NCBI GenBank assembly: GCA_029378245.1
Contig: JARKIF010000031.1
Span: forward strand, 124,001-188,000
Origin: Roridomyces roridus
Taxonomy: Eukaryota > Basidiomycota > Agaricomycetes > Agaricales > Mycenaceae
Direction of reading: 5' to 3'
Length of the DNA: 64,000 nucleotides
Shown here: piece by piece, positions 55,114 to 64,000 of the stretch
Numbering within the stretch: the first letter of the stretch is position 1
How the letters are laid out: each line of letters starts with the position of its first letter
Notes under the pieces: model-generated
Databases searched by the model: none
Seen by the model: only the letters and a program-made list of their open reading frames with translations
Told to the model about the DNA's origin: nothing
Position numbers and translations under genes: made by a program

Positions 55114-57434
55114 TCAGGCGCAACGAATTTTTTTAGCCCGAGGTCGTTCCTCGCTCTCCTCCCCGTTGTCCTCGCTCTCCTCGTTGTCCGTAAGATCACT
55201 CATCCCCCCCGCCTCTGCCTGCGCATAAACCTCCGCCCGCACTCGCCCGGTATAGTTCCCAACCTTGATGTCTTTCCAGCGCGAGAAGTTGTTGAGGGCC
55301 TTCTGCCAACGAGCCTGGCGAGCGCGCTCGCGGGCCGCATGATCTTCAGCTGAGGCCCCAGCTTTCCAAGCGAGGTCCGTCTTGTAGCCGTTTTCCGCCC
55401 AACGGAAAAGCCCTCCAGCGGTGTACTGGATGAGGGAGAAGCGTTCCTCCCCGTCTTGGATGGGGGTGTTGGAATGGGTGACAACGGCGGAAGGGATGAG
55501 GATGGCGCAGCCGGGAGGGAAACACACGATGAGGTCGTAGTCCCAGAGGACGAGATGCCCGCCTTGGTCGGGGTCGAATTCGCCGAGCACAGTGATGCAG
55601 CACATGCCGTCTGCTTTGTTCCCGTGGTCGGCGTGAGGAGGCGACACGGAGAAGGGGCCAAGGTTGGTGGTGATGGCGGCAGAGGGGGACTTGGGGAACA
55701 GGCGGCGCAGGCCTGGCTGCCGAGCGAGGAGGCTGCGTTTGTTGCGGTGGTAGGCGGAGAAAATGGGGTAGCAAAGTGATTTGAAAGGGCCTACAGCGCA
55801 GTGAGTGAGACGTACGGACGGCAGAGGGAGGAAGGAAAAACCGATGGGGAATGTGCACATGCGGCCGATGGCCTCGTTGCCGAGCATCTTGTCCATGGCG
55901 CGTCCGTTCTTGGCAGACGTAGCCTTGACGTTGCCGGGCTCCTTGCGACCGCCGCCAAAGCCCATGCCCGCCGTCTCGGAGGGAAAGCCTGGTCCTTCGT
56001 CAAAGGCACGACGATGGTGGTGGGCCTGCTCGGGGAACGACATCTCCTCCCGCGCGTCTCGCATGGCTTTGTTAGCGTCTTGGAGAATGGGAGCCCAAGA
56101 TTTGCCAGGCAAAGGAGGGGCGACGAGGGCGCCGATGACATGGCCGTGCTTGTCGACGAGGACGTGAGTCTTTCTGCGTGAAGGGGTAAGGGTCGCCAAG
56201 TCAGCAGCAGGAAGAGGAAGAACGCACTCTCCCTGCCAGTCTACGTACTGCAAATGCTCTTTGAGGTACTCCGCGTCACGCGCGTGCACGAAGAGTGGGT
56301 GGTTGGGCGTCCCGGGAAGGCCGGTCCAGCGTGGGTGTGCCGCACGGAATTTGGCTGCATCGAAGACGAGCTCGATGGGCGAAGAGGCAGCGGCTTTCTT
56401 GAGCATACGAGGAGTGGGGGCAGATGGTTCAATGGAGGATTCTGCGGCCTGCGCGGCTTGCTTGCGTTTAGTGCGAGCCTTCTCGCGCTTGCGGTTGTTG
56501 CTCTTCTTGGCAGCGGTGGGTTTGGGAGGCGCGGGTTGGGCAAACAGCAGTGAGAAGGCTACGGAGCTGGTGGGCAGCGAGGGCGCGTGGAGAGGATAGT
56601 CGAGATCGAGCTCCTCGCCCTCAGGAACGTCGCCTCGGTCTTCGCGTTCCAGACGCGCGTCATTCTCGCGAAGGAGAGCCTCGCGGAGGTCATAGTTGTT
56701 GCAGATGATCGGAGGGCCGAGGGAGACTGGGTGTTTGTGCCAGCAGACGCGTGTGGAGGTGCGCAAGGGAGAGGGAAGGAGGGTGTAAAAGTGTAGGTAA
56801 AACGCCCTGCTCTGTGGTGGGAATCGGGCGGGAAGAGAGAAACAAAAGGGGAGGAAAGCAAGGAGGGGGCAAGGCACACACCTGGGTCGAGATTCTGCGT
56901 CGTTGTCGTGTCGAACAGCTCGGGCATCGCGTCGAGGGAGAGAGGCGCTGGCAAGAGTGGCTGGCTTAGTCAGCTCCCCTTGCCTTTTCAGGTAGCGTTT
57001 GGTGGACAAGATTTCATTCGCCGAGAGATTCTACATACAGGGTACTACGGCAGGGATACTACAAAGATACAGACGCGCGCGCGAGGATACAGTCAGAGTT
57101 TGGCCTGAGGGAAGTGAGGAGAAGGAAAGCGGCTGGCCAAGAGGACGCACCTTTTTGGTTTTGGAGGCAAGAAGGTCCCAGGGCCTCTCGATGGCCTCCC
57201 CGTCCGACAGTCCAAATGAGGCGAGTGCGTCCCAGTGGTATTTGCAGGGCTCGATGTGGGCATGTTTGTGGTAGAGGGGTCGGGCGTCGGCGTGAAGGTG
57301 CGCGTCAAAGCTGCGAAATCGATAGAGTAGGGAGAGGCTACGCAGAGTACACACGTTTGGTATCGCTCGCCAGTGGCCAGGTCAGCCAGAACAGCTGGGT
57401 GAGACGAGTGAGACGACGTAGACGGCGAGGACAT
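55114..57434 (-). CDS. TET/JBP-like dioxygenase, copy 2, with a KDZ-derived N-terminus
   Basis: The start at 57434 gives SSPSTSSHSSHPAVLADLAT. An intron (about 57312-57353) leads to RPLYHKHAHIEPCKYHWDAL and FGLSDGEAIERPWDLLASKT, closely matching the DGExIERPW catalytic block of KDZ transposases. Further exons read NLSANEILSTKRYLKRQGEL, then IICNNYDLREALLREN, a basic segment (NNRKREKARTKRKQAAQ) and RKTHVLVDKHGHVIGALVAP. The dioxygenase domain follows: metal motif HAD in PPHADHGN, MCCITVLGEFDPDQGGHLVL, distal His in VVTHSNTPI and Arg in ERFSLIQYTAGGLFRW. It ends with an acidic tail and KKIRCA at 55114. Whether the KDZ-like exon is truly part of this mRNA needs transcripts; the splice phases fit. 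Ligands are complete, so activity is plausible. Confidence 0.82.
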
Positions 57435-57616
57435 GGTGGAGGAGAAAAACTGTGCCTTGATGGCCAAAACGAGGTGATTACCAATCCGTTTCTCTACCAA
57501 TTCAATCTCCAATTCAGTCCTCGCTGCTTCTATATGCGCTGCTTCCATGCAGCAGCGAATATATAAGCCATCCTTTCCCGGATTCTCCTTCCTTCAAACC
57601 ACCATAACCACTGACA

Positions 57617-58315
57617 ATGCCCCCAAAGCCTGAACCGAAGCCCATGGGAAAGCCTGAACCGAAGCCCATGGGACGCCCGTAAGTACATTTCCTCTCGTTT
57701 TACTTGGCCCTCATATACTTTACAGCCCCGCTCTTGACCGCAAAAAGCACGCCGCCTGTCGCAAGCTCGTCCACACGCACCACTTCACCCCGGAGCAGAT
57801 CTCCTCCGTCTACAATTGGAAGGAAAATTCGATTGCTAGGGCCGCTGGGAACACATATGCTGCCCAAGATAACGTCGACTCTGACGACGAACGCCTCCCG
57901 TCTTACTACGAAGCTATGCTCAAAACGGTGAGTGTTGAAATCTCCCTCTTTTCTCTTTTCCTCAACCACTTAGCTCAAGTCCAAGTTCCCCGCGACCTCA
58001 GCCTCTGCTGCGCCTGCCCAGGACCCCGTCGTGGCGTTCCTTGCTGGATGCCAGCCGCCCATGCCCGAACTCAAGGCAGCCCTCAACAACGCCGGCGTCG
58101 TCTCCTACCAGCAGCTGCGCGGGATGGCGCACTGGAACACTAAACGTTTGACCCGCTTCCTCTACGAGGAGGAGATCGCGCGCACGGCGTTGGAGAAGGA
58201 GTCCCTGCTTATCGGCTTCGAGGTGAGTATATTTCGGCTTTCCTCAGACGTTGGCTGATGCTGCGGTCAGGTCCTTATGTGGAAGGACCCGGACTTCCTC
58301 GTGGACGACGACTGA
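57617..58315 (+). CDS. Small cargo protein with a helical SAM-like domain
   Basis: ATG at 57617 gives a repeated MPPKPEPKPMGKPEPKPMG lead, then LDRKKHAACRKLVHTHHFTP, NSIARAAGNTYAAQDNVDSD and LPSYYEAMLKT. After an intron it continues LKSKFPATSASAAPAQDPVV and AFLAGCQPPMPELKAALNNA, GVVSYQQLRGMAHWNTKRLT. The last part is an all-helical segment of about 65 residues with the FL..CQPPM...L...G..S...L..MA.W pattern that I know from Agaricomycete transposon-linked proteins; it is SAM-domain-like in length and helix pattern. Three introns. Ends TGA at 58315. Lies between the divergent TET/JBP and KDZ genes of unit 2. Confidence 0.65.
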
Positions 58316-58502
58316 ACGCGAGCTGGACGACAATGCTGAACGCGAGCTGGATGACAATGACTTCATCGTGGAGGACGAATGAACGCAAGCTGTTTCAACC
58401 AGAGTGTAAAGACGAATTCGACCTAGTGTAAAGACGAAATGTACATGTACTTTACGAAACTACCAATCCAGCATGACTTTGACAAATGGGCCGATCACTC
58501 TC

Positions 58503-58619
58503 TTGCTTAACGCGATAACCTTCCTCAACGCGATAACTCCTTCCTCCCCTCTTTAACACGATGAATCCGGCACTCCTCCTCAACGCGATAACTCTCTGCG
58601 CCCAACTTTAACGCGAAAA
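58503..58619. repeat. AACGCGATAA repeat array before the KDZ gene of unit 2
   Basis: CTTAACGCGATAAC (58505), CTCAACGCGATAAC (58524), TTTAACACGATGAA (58551), CTCAACGCGATAAC (58579) and TTTAACGCGAAAAG (58607), all in one orientation and within 200 bp upstream of the transposase ATG. Confidence 0.8.
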
Positions 58620-58684
58620 GCCCTTAATTCCGATGACTGGTGCCCTACACACACAAACAGGCAAGCAAGGCCCATACCGACGAA

Positions 58685-61600
58685 ATGTCCGTCCGCCAAA
58701 GAAGAACGAAACGACTGCCTGTGGTGCCAACGCTTGCTGGGGCTGCCACAGTCACTATGAGCGACTCAGACTCAGACGCGGACACGTACGACGCAATTTC
58801 GGTGCGAGCAGTGCGGCAGCGTGTCTCGGCAGACGGACAGCGCGTCTTTACGCATACGAAGCCAGTACGCGGGGGCCTCTCTCCGGCCAAACGTCCACGG
58901 CAAACTGCTGCGACCCCATCCTCCTCGGCAACCATCGTGCTGACGGCAGACTGGCTCGGGGAAGAAAGGTACGACCTTCAGGACGACGGTCATGAGGGTG
59001 AGGTGCCGAACGAGGAGCAGAGTTCCCCGCGTGCCAAGCCAGGGGTACGTCTTCTTTTCTCCATCCTCTTCGTTGTGCAAACTGACAGCCTGCCAGGATG
59101 AGGCGATGGCGAGATGGAAGGACGAGCTGCGAGACGTGTACCTCAACGCGTTGCTCTGGCGGGACGGACGTGGTAAAGCGGGGCGACGTGTGTCCAGGCT
59201 GCAGAGACGAGGGGAAGCCAGCGCTGTTCCGTTGCGACGATTGCTGCGGCGGGGACATGCTCTGCAGCGAGTGCTGTGTTGCCGCGCACGCTCGGCTGCC
59301 GCTGCATAGAATTTACGTACGTCTGTGGCTGCCTTGCACCTGCCGAATACTAACACTTATGGTAGCGATGGAACGGGTTTTTTTTCGCGAAACATAACCT
59401 CAAGTCCCTAGGCCTCCGTGTACAACTGGGGCACCATCCCACCGGCAGCAGCTGCGCCGCCCCTCACCCTGCCCACGAGGGCTTTATCGTTCTGCACGAC
59501 AACGGCTTCCACGAGGTCGCGGTCGATTTCTGCGGCTGCGAGAACCAGGTCCAGGCCGACTCGCGTTCACCGCAAGTCTTGCACCACCATCTGCAGCTCC
59601 TGCGATTTGGCTGGTACCCTTCCACCGACAAACGCCCGCGGACTTGCGCGACCTTTGTCGCCCTCGACCGATTCACCCTCTCCTCGCATCAGTCGAAGAT
59701 GACTGCGTATGACTTTTACTGCGTACTGGAACGCCTGACGGACAACACGGGCTTGGAACCCCCCGATCGTTATGAGCCCTTCCTGCGGATGGCACGACAA
59801 TGGCGTCATCTGCACCTGCTGAAGCGTGCGGGCCGAGGGCATGCAGCGTCGGGCTGCGCTGGAACAGGATCGGGCGAGTTGGCACGTCTCTGCCCCATCT
59901 GCCCTCGCCCACAGGTAAACCTACCTGAGGGCTTTGAAAACGCGCCTCCCCAAGACCAGTACGTCTTAATATCGTGAGTAAGGGCGTGCAGCTGATTTTT
60001 TAAAGGTGCCTCTACGTAATGGTCTTGGCTTTCGACGCTTGTTTCCGACTGAAGCGTCGGCTGATATCCAGCGAGCTTCGCAATCCCGGTCTCGGTACGG
60101 GCTGGGGTTATGTGGTGGAGCCAGAGCCGTACCGCGAGTATTTGAAGACGGTTACGGACCAGAAGGAGGTAAGTACGTCCGCTGCTTCCCGTGCCACAAA
60201 AGAAAACTTACCAATGTCTGCAGATGAGCACTTGCAGCGGCCTCGCCGCTCTCGATTACGCAAACACCAAGTTTTCGCGGGGCTACGCCACCACGGGCGT
60301 CGTCATGGGTGTTTGTGCTCGCCACGAGTTCGTGCAGCCCAACGGGGTGGGTGATCTGCAAAAGGGTGAACGGTGCGGCTTCATTTGAAGCCATTCTTCC
60401 CAACTCTGACGTCTTGACAGATTTGCCAACACCGACTGGGTCTTCGCGTCCATTCTCCGCCATCTCGACCCTCGCATCCGCAAGATCATCTCATACGACA
60501 TTGTTTGCCAATGGGCGGTCTACGTGGTCGAGCGGCTGAAAGAGCTCCCTCCGTTGATGCGGCTGTTGATGCTGCTCCATCTATTTCGCTTCGTCATCCC
60601 CAAGATGCACATCCACGGGCATACCCGCGACTGCCAAGTCCGGTATTCTCTGAACTTCGTGCCGGGTAGTGGCCAGACGGACGGGGAGGGCATCGAGCGC
60701 CCGTGGGCGTCTATCGGGGGCATTGCGACCAGCACGAGAGTGAGTGGCCCTGGGGCGAGGCACGACGCTCTTGACTGCCACTGGAGCTTCTGGAATTGGC
60801 TCAAAACAATCGGGCTTCGTGAGTGGTGGCTTACTTACTGGGGTGATCTTGGCTGACCTTTCTGTAGCTGCCCTGTTGCGTCGGCGGTTGGAGGTTGCGA
60901 GGAAGGAGGAGCTCGTTCAGAAGGAGGCCTTCGAAGACTTCACGCTCCAGCAGAGTGAGCACGTCCCGAAGTGGAGGAAGATGGTGGAGGAGTACGAGGC
61001 GGATGGCTCGAAGCCCAACCCGTACGAGTCCTCCGTGAAGGGTTTGACCGAGGCCGAGGTACGGAAGCGGCTGGAAGAGGAGGAAGAGAAGGAGGTGGCG
61101 TTGGGGAGAACGCGGGTCCACGACGTTAGTCCGTCCGCCTTCATCACACTTGGGCTGGAGCTCGAGGACAGCCAGTGAGTTGTGCTCATACTTCTGAGAT
61201 TTTTACTGATGGATCTTTTTGCTCAGACGCAAGATTCGACTGCAGGTGGAGCTCAAGAGAAGCAGCTCGGCGGCGTCGTCGAGAGAGAGCCTCAAACAGC
61301 TCCGCGGCAAGTTTAACAGGCGGCTGGTGCGCTTCCGCACGCTGCAGGCGACCTACCAGCCCGCAGCCATCCTCCAGCTGACGAATCGCGACGTACCCCC
61401 GGAGGAGTTGCCTGAGCAAGTCCCGCTGATGCTGCCGTCAGCCCTTCCCATCCACCTCCAGTCTCCTCCGGGCTGCATGGCCGGTTTGGCCGATATCGAG
61501 AATGCGCTGCGCGAGGCGCAATGCAGCAGCTCCCTGGTCCGCCTTCGCAATCAGCTCACGATGAAATCTTGGCTGCTGGTGTACAAGAAGAATCAGTCGC

Positions 61601-62475
61601 GGCATCAGGCGCAGAACACTCGCTCGCGGACTCTGGTGGCCAAGAACGAGAGCAAGATTCGGGGCCACTCAGAGAAGTTCCAGATGGCTTGGCAGGCGAG
61701 GCTGTCGTTGGCTGGGGGTGATGAGGCAGCGGTTGGGTGGCCGAAGTTGCGGAAGGTCGACATCCGTTGCATGGAGAACCCGGACGATCTTGCCAAGAAG
61801 GGGGAGAAGTGCAAGCGCGCCACAGATCGGGCTCACCAGCTACGCAGGGAGAACGGCTTGCCAGAGGAGGATGTGGAGATGGGCGATGAGGAGGGATCGG
61901 CGCGCGCGGGCGAGAAGTTCAGGGAGGTCTCCTGGATTTGGACCATGACTGGCTTGTCTGGAACGGACATGGATCTGGAGGAACGTGAGTACTCTCGCTT
62001 TCCTTTTGGGGCTCGTCTCTGATTACCATCCGCCGCAGCTCTGCGTATAGAATGGGCCAAGGCTTGGGCACGGTCACGCCGCTGGGAGGAGGAGCGTCGG
62101 ATGCTGGAGGAGGAATGGCGGCGCCTCGGCGCGTCCCACCAACATTCCGAAAGGGCGTGGGAGGCTAGGGGGGCAACGGTGCCGGTGGGGGTGATAGATG
62201 GGGAGATTGCCGAGGGTAAGCTGGCCTACGCTATGAAGCAGGCTCACATGTACCGCGAGCTGCAAGCGCGAGCCGAGGCGGTACGGACAGCCGCTCCTCT
62301 ACGAAGGGGTCAAAAGCGGCATCGCCCGGAGGCGCTGCTGTACGGGTTCTCTGTGGCCGCGGAGGAGCCAGAGGAGGAGGGTGAGGGACATGTGTCAGCA
62401 GGAGAGGACGAGGACGCCCGGGGTGGCATCGACAGCGAGGAGGAGCTGCTGATGGGTGGGGAGGTAGACAATTAA
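58685..62475 (+). CDS. KDZ-family transposase with CxC2 Cys cluster, one apparent frameshift
   Basis: ATG at 58685 gives SVRQRRTKRLPVVPTLAGAA and an acidic Ser/Asp lead. After one intron comes RWKDELRDVYLNALLWRDG, but the CxC2 cluster (CPGCRDEGKPALFRCDDCCG and CSECCVAAHARLPLHRI) is in the neighbouring frame, so a one-base shift lies at about 59165-59185. Next are RWNGFFFAKHNLKSLGLRVQ, HEVAVDFCGCENQ, TDKRPRTCATFVALDRFTL, CPICPRP and the catalytic blocks VLAFDACFRLKRRLIS, ISYDIVCQWAVYVVERL, FVIPKMHIHGHTRDCQVRYS and GQTDGEGIERPWASIGGIAT. A long helical C-terminus ends with an acidic tail at 62475. Either a recently disabled copy or a base error. It probably mobilises unit 2. Confidence 0.88.
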
Positions 62476-62910
62476 CGCGTTAAATGCATGGGGTTTATCG
62501 CGTTAAATACGCGGGCCTGGTCGTTTATCGCGTTAAATGCAATGTCACGTTTTTTCCTCCACTCTGGATTTATCGCGTTAAGTGGCTCGTCACGTAATTC
62601 TCTTCACGTTATTCTCCTTTTTTTTTTCTGCTTCCCTTTTGGGTGATGATTTTATTGCGTTGAGTGAGGGGAACAGAGGGAGGTTTTCGCGTTAAACCAA
62701 GGGGTGTTTAACGCGTTAAGCCGAAGGGAGGTTATTCGAGCTGATTAAGTGGTTAACCTGGCATGCACAGCATTGCCGTGAGTGCCGAATCATACCAGGA
62801 AAGCCGACGGAGCCGTGGCCCAACCGGTTTTACCCGTAGGCTCCCGGAAATTGGCTTTTTCAATATCCCTGGGCTCAACGCGATAGGTATAGGCATCCAA
62901 ATCCCTATAT
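62471..62910. repeat. AACGCGTTAA-type array at the right side of KDZ unit 2
   Basis: At least six copies read TTATCGCGTTAA or a close variant (62472, 62494, 62524, 62569, 62651, 62685). A palindromic TTTAACGCGTTAAG is at about 62707. Two copies read the opposite way, CTCAACGCGATAGG (62874) and ATAACGCGATAAG (about 62898). The array begins inside the last codons of the transposase. Confidence 0.8.
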
Positions 62911-62948
62911 AACGCGATAAGTTAGGTGGACAAGGTGAGCTACCAGGG

Positions 62949-64000
62949 AACACCCATGCTCGTCGTCATCCTGACCGACCCATCATCCCTCCCCGTGCAC
63001 GCTATCGGCCCAAGGAGAAAAACTCGGCGGCACTGACGCGTCTCCGGCGCCAGATTCGCGCCAACAAATCGCAGGCGGTTGCTGATGACATTCGCGACAT
63101 ACGCCAGGCCGTCGAGGATTTGGTCCCGGTGGTAGCGACGCGTCATAACATGAGCGTGAAGGAGATACGCCGTCGGGTGTACAATGTTTCTGCTCTCAAG
63201 GCCAAGCGAAACAAGGTCAGCGTATACAATGCGCAAGTCTGCTGCGTTATGGAGGATTTGAACGAGGGTGAGCAGCCTTTCATCCTTTTGCGTCATTCAT
63301 ACTAACAAGACTTTCAGGGCGCGAGTTTGGGAACCGGTACACGATGAAGGAGGCCAAGAGGATGATGAAGGAGGATCCTTCGCTCAAGGAGAACATCGAC
63401 CCCGACGACCTCAAACGCATGGTCGCAAAGCTGGAGGCGGAGGGCGTCCTCAAACGGACAGGCGTGCGGGGTGACAATATAGCTGCAGCTGTCGACGCCC
63501 AGCGGACGTTGGATGTAATCTTGGAGTTGGTGCGTTCGCTCTCTCTCTCATCTCTCTTTCTCCTTACTCAGTGATCACGGTAGATCCGAGGTCTTTATCA
63601 TCGCACCGGCATTCTTGGCTTCGCCTTCTTCACTCGCGGCAATTTCAATGACGTCCTTGCGCCAGTCTCTATGGAATCCGGGGACGCTCTTGGCTTTTGC
63701 TCTGAGATCCTTGGCCGCGAGCCTGAGTTGATCAATACGATGCTTGAGTTGTGGGCTGTCCAGAAGAGCGCAGGTAAGTCCTCCTTTGTATACATTCTGC
63801 CTAATGCTAATCAGTACACAGGAGCCATCACTGCCCCAACGACTGAGAAGATGCGTTCGCTAGGTAGCGCCATGATCAAGTCGGGCCTCAGTAAGTCGTC
63901 GCCTTCCTCTTGCTGCCCCTTCTGTATATTGATCTCTCTTTCAAGTCCAAGTCACCGGCAAGATCAACGTTAACATGAATTTCGAGGGTTATATCAAGTC
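62949..64000 (+). CDS. KDZ-associated cargo gene, cut by the window end
   Basis: I recognise a common Agaricomycete family seen near KDZ elements; its function is unknown. The 5' end is uncertain: the frame opens at a possible acceptor near 62948 and reads RRHPDRPIIPPRARYRPKEK, IRANKSQAVADDIRDIRQAV, NMSVKEIRRRVYNVSALKAK. After introns it continues REFGNRYTMKEAKRMMKEDP, LKRMVAKLEAEGVLKRTGVR, HRTGILGFAFFTRGNFNDVL, GFCSEILGREPELINTMLEL, ITAPTTEKMRSLGSAMIKSG and VTGKINVNMNFEGYIK. Short introns at about 63269-63317, 63531-63583, 63775-63821 and 63890-63946. A basic helical N-terminus suggests nucleic-acid or chromatin association, but that is inference. Confidence 0.7.

Larger units (their letters stand above)
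46881..62910. mobile_element. KDZ mobile unit 2, cargo-rich (ends approximate)
   Basis: About 16 kb between AACGCGTTAA-type repeat arrays. It holds a CxC2-type KDZ transposase, a TET/JBP dioxygenase, at least five further genes, a TIR element and tRNA-like sequences. Additional arrays at 52.1 and 58.5 kb mean it could be a composite of two or three elements. No terminal repeats or target duplications were fixed. Confidence 0.6.

Noticed and set aside
36274..62910. Starship giant element
   Set aside because: No tyrosine-recombinase captain gene is seen. The mobile enzymes are KDZ transposases, and Starships are described from ascomycetes.
1..64000. CRISPR array, bacterial operon or rRNA genes
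   Set aside because: Repeats found lack regular spacers, genes are intron-rich and eukaryotic, and no rRNA-like sequence was noticed.

Overview
The window is nuclear DNA of a filamentous basidiomycete, most likely an Agaricomycete. Genes are split by many short GT-AG introns of about 45-65 bp, intergenic gaps are short, and the families fit: DUF6533-type membrane proteins, expanded BTB/POZ and F-box genes, a KRE2/MNT1 mannosyltransferase, and the fungal transposon families Plavaka and KDZ (Kyakuja-Dileera-Zisupton).

Region 1 (1-24 kb) is mostly host sequence. It holds a cytochrome P450 (cut by the window start), a DHA2-type MFS transporter and a DUF6533 membrane protein. Next comes a BTB/POZ cluster. 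It is built from a tandemly duplicated two-gene module: a small Cys-rich protein starting MCRWRH, then a BTB gene. One module carries an intact BTB gene; the other carries one with two in-frame stops. A decayed BTB start lies upstream, and an orphan copy of the BTB upstream element lies downstream. After this come a broken GNAT acetyltransferase, a GT15 mannosyltransferase, two divergent F-box genes plus a stray copy of an F-box last exon, a second MFS transporter and a secreted type-B carboxylesterase.

Region 2 (24.8-32.2 kb) looks like one Plavaka-type DNA transposon. A C2HC-finger transposase and a DUF6698 gene lie on the minus strand. They are flanked by clusters of CTGTTAAG/CTTAACAG motifs, including a perfect 36-bp palindrome. 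A host-like Ser/Pro-rich coiled-coil gene and a truncated third BTB gene follow (32.8-36.3 kb).

Region 3 (36.3-64 kb) is the striking part: two adjacent mobile units that each pair a KDZ transposase with a TET/JBP-like 2-oxoglutarate/Fe(II) dioxygenase, the family that oxidises 5-methylcytosine. Unit 1 (about 36.3-44.4 kb, perhaps to 45.9) has divergent KDZ and TET/JBP genes sharing a 239-bp promoter, and a 1.1-kb foldback/MULE-like element sits inside a transposase intron with an 11-bp target duplication. Unit 2 (about 46.9-62.9 kb) has a CxC2-bearing KDZ transposase with an apparent frameshift, a second TET/JBP gene whose N-terminus carries a KDZ-core fragment, and five other cargo genes. 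It also holds three tRNA-like sequences, a 743-bp TIR element with 99-bp inverted ends, and arrays of AACGCGTTAA/AACGCGATAA repeats. A further cargo gene runs off the right edge.

All gene models were spliced by eye. Exon ends may be off by a few codons, and family names rest on motifs I recognise rather than on searches.
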